From JBGTCY01 sp041748615 (GTDB lineage Bacteria > Bacteroidota > Bacteroidia > Chitinophagales > CAIOSU01): a stretch of DNA of 8,721 bases. Position 1 is the first letter of the stretch. Each line of letters begins with the position of its first letter. The stretch lies in NCBI GenBank assembly GCA_041748615.1, contig JBGTCY010000246.1:1-8721 (forward strand), read 5' to 3'. Under the pieces are notes generated by a model that had not been told where the DNA came from, ran no database searches, and was given only the letters and a program-made list of their open reading frames with translations. Both the position numbers and the translations under genes were made by a program. Of this stretch, positions 6,364-8,721 are shown one piece after another.

Positions 6364-7356
6364 ATGAATTACCGGATTATAACACCACTCCTTGCCTGTT
6401 TCTTTTGCTGGATTTTCAATGCCTGCTCGGTTTCTAAATACAGCTATAAAACCAAAAATGAAACGGTGAATATGAAAATTGAAGAAGATGTGAACTATCT
6501 CGCTTTGCTTGATTTAAAAAACCAGGACGGACACGAATTGGCTTCCGGCAGAAAAAGCCAGGGATTTTTTTTCCCGATGGTGAAACATGCGGTTTCTGTG
6601 GCAAGTTTGGGGATTAGCAATTTGATAAAAGTACAACAGGCAAAATACACGGCAGCATACGGACAACAACTTTCTGAAATGTATTTTTATGACAGAATTT
6701 CGGAAACAGGCACGCTCGACCCATCGGGCATTCAGTTTAAAGGATTCACTTTTATCCGGCTCGTTGAATTAAAAAAAGGAAAAACAGATACCGCGATGAT
6801 TGCTGAGTTTGTAGTGGACACTTCAAATTTGTTTGAAGTATTTAACAGTTCCTATTTTAAACTGCGACTGAAAAGTTTAGACATCCGTTATTCAAAAGCG
6901 AAAATGCCCGCCACAAAATGGTATGTTCCCTGGAGTTGGGGCGGCAGAAAAAAAGACAACCTGCTGAATATGGATATCGAAATCGTTTTCAAATCCAGTT
7001 ACGCGCTCAAAAACGGTTCGCTGTTTTATGAAAATGAAATCGGCAGGTTTACCCTTCCCCTGCGCAACATCCCGATGAAACCCGGACCGGAGCGTGAAGA
7101 TTTTTTTTCCCGGCAGGAAAATAAATTATTGAAGGGGTTCTCGTTCATCGTGCCACGCTCTTATGGTTTTATGGTAGATAAAAACGGTAAAATCATGGAG
7201 GCGTTTAATCAAGGGAAATATTCCATTGATGTAAATGTGAAAGAAGCGGGTAAAGAAAAATTTCTGACAAAAGTGATGACCGGCTACACCGATAAAATTC
7301 TTCAAAGGAGTTCTGATAAGTTTTTGGATATTACAAAACCGTTGTTGACGGAATAA
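6364..7356 (+). CDS. Predicted lipoprotein of unknown function
   Basis: The reading frame is open from 6259, but I place the start at ATG 6364. That gives 330 residues beginning with a lipoprotein signal peptide: MNYR, a hydrophobic stretch, then FNAC with the probable lipidated Cys at 21. The 35 residues upstream would bury this signal and overlap a repeat-like spacer. Phe at -3 is not the usual Leu, so lipidation is probable rather than certain; Cys12 (LLAC) sits too early. No acidic export tag follows the Cys, so it may face the periplasm. The mature part contains no domain I recognise. It has a short glycine/valine-rich hydrophobic stretch (HAVSVASLGISNLI), repeated short beta-like strands, and an aromatic WYVPWSWGGRKKDN segment near residue 182. 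It reads as a soluble beta-rich envelope protein. It is convergent with the T9SS gene and probably monocistronic. Confidence 0.8.
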   Translation: MNYRIITPLLACFFCWIFNACSVSKYSYKTKNETVNMKIEEDVNYLALLDLKNQDGHELASGRKSQGFFFPMVKHAVSVASLGISNLIKVQQAKYTAAYGQQLSEMYFYDRISETGTLDPSGIQFKGFTFIRLVELKKGKTDTAMIAEFVVDTSNLFEVFNSSYFKLRLKSLDIRYSKAKMPATKWYVPWSWGGRKKDNLLNMDIEIVFKSSYALKNGSLFYENEIGRFTLPLRNIPMKPGPEREDFFSRQENKLLKGFSFIVPRSYGFMVDKNGKIMEAFNQGKYSIDVNVKEAGKEKFLTKVMTGYTDKILQRSSDKFLDITKPLLTE

Positions 7357-7398
7357 ATAAAATATAGAGTGATTTATCAATAGTTCGTTACTTTTCCG

Positions 7399-7504
7399 AA
7401 GGTCAGGGCTAAAGCCCTTTAGTGACGCGACATCCTTTAACCCCGCCTTTAAAGGCGGGGTTATAACAGAACCGAGTGTTTACAAGGGCTTCAGCCCTGA
7501 CCTT
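7399..7504. repeat. Composite palindromic element A (REP-like pair around a GC-rich palindrome)
   Basis: The outer arms are 7399-7418 (AAGGTCAGGGCTAAAGCCCT) and 7485-7504, inverted repeats matching at 19 of 20 positions. Each arm is itself a small hairpin (AGGGCT-AA-AGCCCT and AGGGCT-TC-AGCCCT). Between them, 7438-7463 is a perfect 26-nt palindrome with arm TAACCCCGCCTTT. The element lies between convergent genes, has no T-run, and is too short to encode a transposase. This is the layout of REP/BIME-type or miniature mobile elements. The central hairpin could also slow transcription from either side. Confidence 0.8.
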
Positions 7505-7584
7505 AAAAACTACCTATTTTGTCCAATATGCCTTGATTTATAAAATCTTTTTTTAAACACTGTTGAACGACAAAAATACTTTTT

Positions 7585-7636
7585 GGGCTAAAGCCCTGTT
7601 GTGGCGAGTATTCTATAACTCAGGCTTTAGCCTGAG
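7585..7636. repeat. Composite palindromic element B, related to element A
   Basis: It starts with GGGCTAAAGCCCT (7585-7597), identical over 13 bp to element A at 7406-7418. A 19-nt spacer with GTGGCG follows (20 nt with GTGACG in A), then AAC and a palindrome CTCAGGCT-TT-AGCCTGAG (7619-7636, perfect 8-bp arms). The order hairpin, spacer, AAC-start palindrome is thus shared with A, although the second palindrome differs in sequence. Two divergent copies of the same element type in tandem is the simplest reading. Confidence 0.7.
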
Positions 7637-7713
7637 CCTATGGAATACCCGTGATTATAGAACTTTAGCGCAAAAACAAGATTTTGACAATAATGAATAT
7701 TGGTTTTTCCTCC

Positions 7714-7749
7714 AAAAAAAAACCGCGACCATTTTCACAGTCGCGGTTT
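7714..7749 (-). terminator. Rho-independent terminator of the T9SS cargo gene
   Basis: AAACCGCGAC (7720-7729) and GTCGCGGTTT (7740-7749) form a perfect 10-bp stem with a 10-nt loop. Read on the minus strand, the stem runs directly into nine Ts (the As at 7714-7722 on the plus strand). It begins 22 bp after the minus-strand stop codon at 7772-7774. On the plus strand no T-run follows beyond the three Ts within the stem, so it acts mainly on the minus-strand gene. Confidence 0.9.
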
Positions 7750-7771
7750 GATGTTGATAACAAAAAATTAT

Positions 7772-8721
7772 TTAATTCCCTACCAGAATCGTTCGCGTCA
7801 GTCGTTTGTTTTCATCCTGTAACTGGAGGTAATAAATTCCTTGCGGTTGGGGTGAAATATCTAACCACTGATTGTAGGTTCCATCGTTTACGATTTGTTC
7901 ATCCGACAATACAAGTTGTCCGAGATGATTGAAAATCCGGATAGTAACTGCACCCTGCACACCTTCTACAGTCAGGTTGAAAATACCATTGCTTGGGTTT
8001 GGATAAAGTTCCAGTTTCAAATCACCGGTTGTGAAGATGGAAGTTGATTCATCCTCCCATTTAGGTGTGCCTACCGTGATGAACACAGGGCTGGAAGTAT
8101 AAGAATCCCCGTGATTGTCAAACGCGACAACGGTGAGTTGATGTCCGCCCGCAGGTGCATTTGTCCAGTTGAAGTTGAACGGACCGATATGGTCTGTGCC
8201 GATGAGCGTCAGTCCGTCATAGAAGTCAACGTGGGTGACGTAATCTCCATTAGCCGGAACAACAGAAGCGATATAGCGGTGTGAACCACCGGTTCCATCA
8301 TGGAAGTTATCGGTTTTATCACCGCCAAACCATTTGAACGGAGTTGTTCCGCCTGTAAACCAGATTTCACGAATGCCGATATTAAACGCATCTGCATTAT
8401 TTCCAAACAACATGATGAAGCTGAGTTGATTGTAATTAATCAGGTTCGTCATATCCGACAAAGGAATTTCAATGGTTTTCCAATCATTACCAATACCACC
8501 CACCGCATTCACATAGGTTGACAGCACGGCATAAGGAGCCGTTGAATGCCCCTGTGGTCTGATTTGCAATTTGCTCCAATCAACATTACCGTCAAAATCA
8601 CGGAGCGTGATGGCAATCCGGTCATTTCCTCCGGCAGTCACATTCAGTTTCGGATTATACAAGTTGGCGGTTCCATACGCTAACCTGAATTGCTTATATC
8701 CCGAAAACTCATTGAGAACAT
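7772..8721 (-). CDS. T9SS-secreted protein with carbohydrate-binding-like, Ig-like and type A sorting domains (N-terminus outside window)
   Basis: On the minus strand the frame is open to the window edge (first complete codon 8719-8717), so the TTG at 8662 is not a real start and 315 C-terminal residues are visible. Residues 1-124 resemble a beta-sandwich carbohydrate-binding module, with WKTIEIPLSDM and FNIGIREIWFTGG typical of its last strands. Residues 149-216 look like a bacterial Ig-like domain (VDFYDGLTLIGTDHIGPFNF, then HQLTVVAFDNHGDSYTSSPV). Residues 234-315 are a T9SS type A sorting domain: LELYPNPSNGIFNLTV, IRIFNHLGQLVLSD, GIYYLQL and a basic end KRLTRTILVGN. Known role: the sorting domain directs outer-membrane export by the type IX system, often with cell-surface attachment. 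Any catalytic domain, for example a glycoside hydrolase, would be upstream of the visible part; its presence is only a guess. A strong terminator follows. Confidence 0.92.
   Translation of the reverse strand, partial: VLNEFSGYKQFRLAYGTANLYNPKLNVTAGGNDRIAITLRDFDGNVDWSKLQIRPQGHSTAPYAVLSTYVNAVGGIGNDWKTIEIPLSDMTNLINYNQLSFIMLFGNNADAFNIGIREIWFTGGTTPFKWFGGDKTDNFHDGTGGSHRYIASVVPANGDYVTHVDFYDGLTLIGTDHIGPFNFNWTNAPAGGHQLTVVAFDNHGDSYTSSPVFITVGTPKWEDESTSIFTTGDLKLELYPNPSNGIFNLTVEGVQGAVTIRIFNHLGQLVLSDEQIVNDGTYNQWLDISPQPQGIYYLQLQDENKRLTRTILVGN

Noticed and set aside
6168..7373. Shared 10-mer ATAGAGTGAT shortly after two stop codons (6168-6177 and 7364-7373)
   Set aside because: There is no flanking similarity, and a single 10-bp match between AT-rich spacers can easily be chance.
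7438..7463. The GC-rich palindrome as a plain intrinsic terminator of the lipoprotein gene
   Set aside because: No T-run follows on either strand and it sits at the centre of a larger inverted repeat, so a repeat element explains it better, though it may still impede transcription.
7563..7932. Small plus-strand open frames across the convergent gap and the end of the T9SS gene
   Set aside because: They run through palindromic element B and the terminator or antisense to the sorting domain, and their translations look like chance.

Overview
This window looks like chromosomal DNA of a member of the Bacteroidota, probably an environmental lineage such as the Chitinophagales or Sphingobacteriales. 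The strongest evidence is a type IX secretion (T9SS) type A sorting domain on the last gene, a secretion route confined to this phylum. Supporting evidence is an LpxH-like phosphoesterase overlapping a MurG-like glycosyltransferase, a DUF1361 membrane protein, AT-rich spacers without clear Shine-Dalgarno sequences, and palindromic intergenic repeats of a kind I recall from this phylum. The genus cannot be fixed from the sequence alone.

Layout: (1) 1-3057, plus strand, the C-terminal ~1018 residues of a bacterial alpha-2-macroglobulin with an intact CTEQ thioester; its N-terminal part lies before the window. (2) 3053-3180, an array of sixteen 8-bp units in unbroken register, starting on the stop codon of that gene, followed by two related GTTA-loop hairpins (3235-3302). 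(3) 3365-4048, a six-helix DUF1361 membrane protein. (4) 4265-6150, a two-gene operon with a 4-bp ATGA overlap: an LpxH/UDP-2,3-diacylglucosamine diphosphatase-like metallophosphoesterase and a MurG-like glycosyltransferase of the MJ1255 type. (5) 6364-7356, a lipoprotein of unknown function, preceded by a short dispersed-repeat-like segment and a possible Bacteroidota-type promoter. (6) 7357-7771, a 415-bp gap between convergent genes holding two copies of a composite palindromic element and a strong minus-strand terminator. (7) 7772-8721, minus strand, the C-terminal part of a secreted T9SS cargo protein with a carbohydrate-binding-like domain, an Ig-like domain and the sorting domain.

The recognisable genes share a cell-envelope theme: a periplasmic protease trap, an inner-membrane protein, a probable lipid A or glycolipid phosphatase with a sugar transferase, a lipoprotein and a secreted surface protein. 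Only the phosphoesterase/glycosyltransferase pair is tied together by the sequence itself. I see no defence system, phage, transposase, CRISPR array, tRNA or rRNA. The most unusual material is noncoding: the 8-bp array and the nested palindromes.
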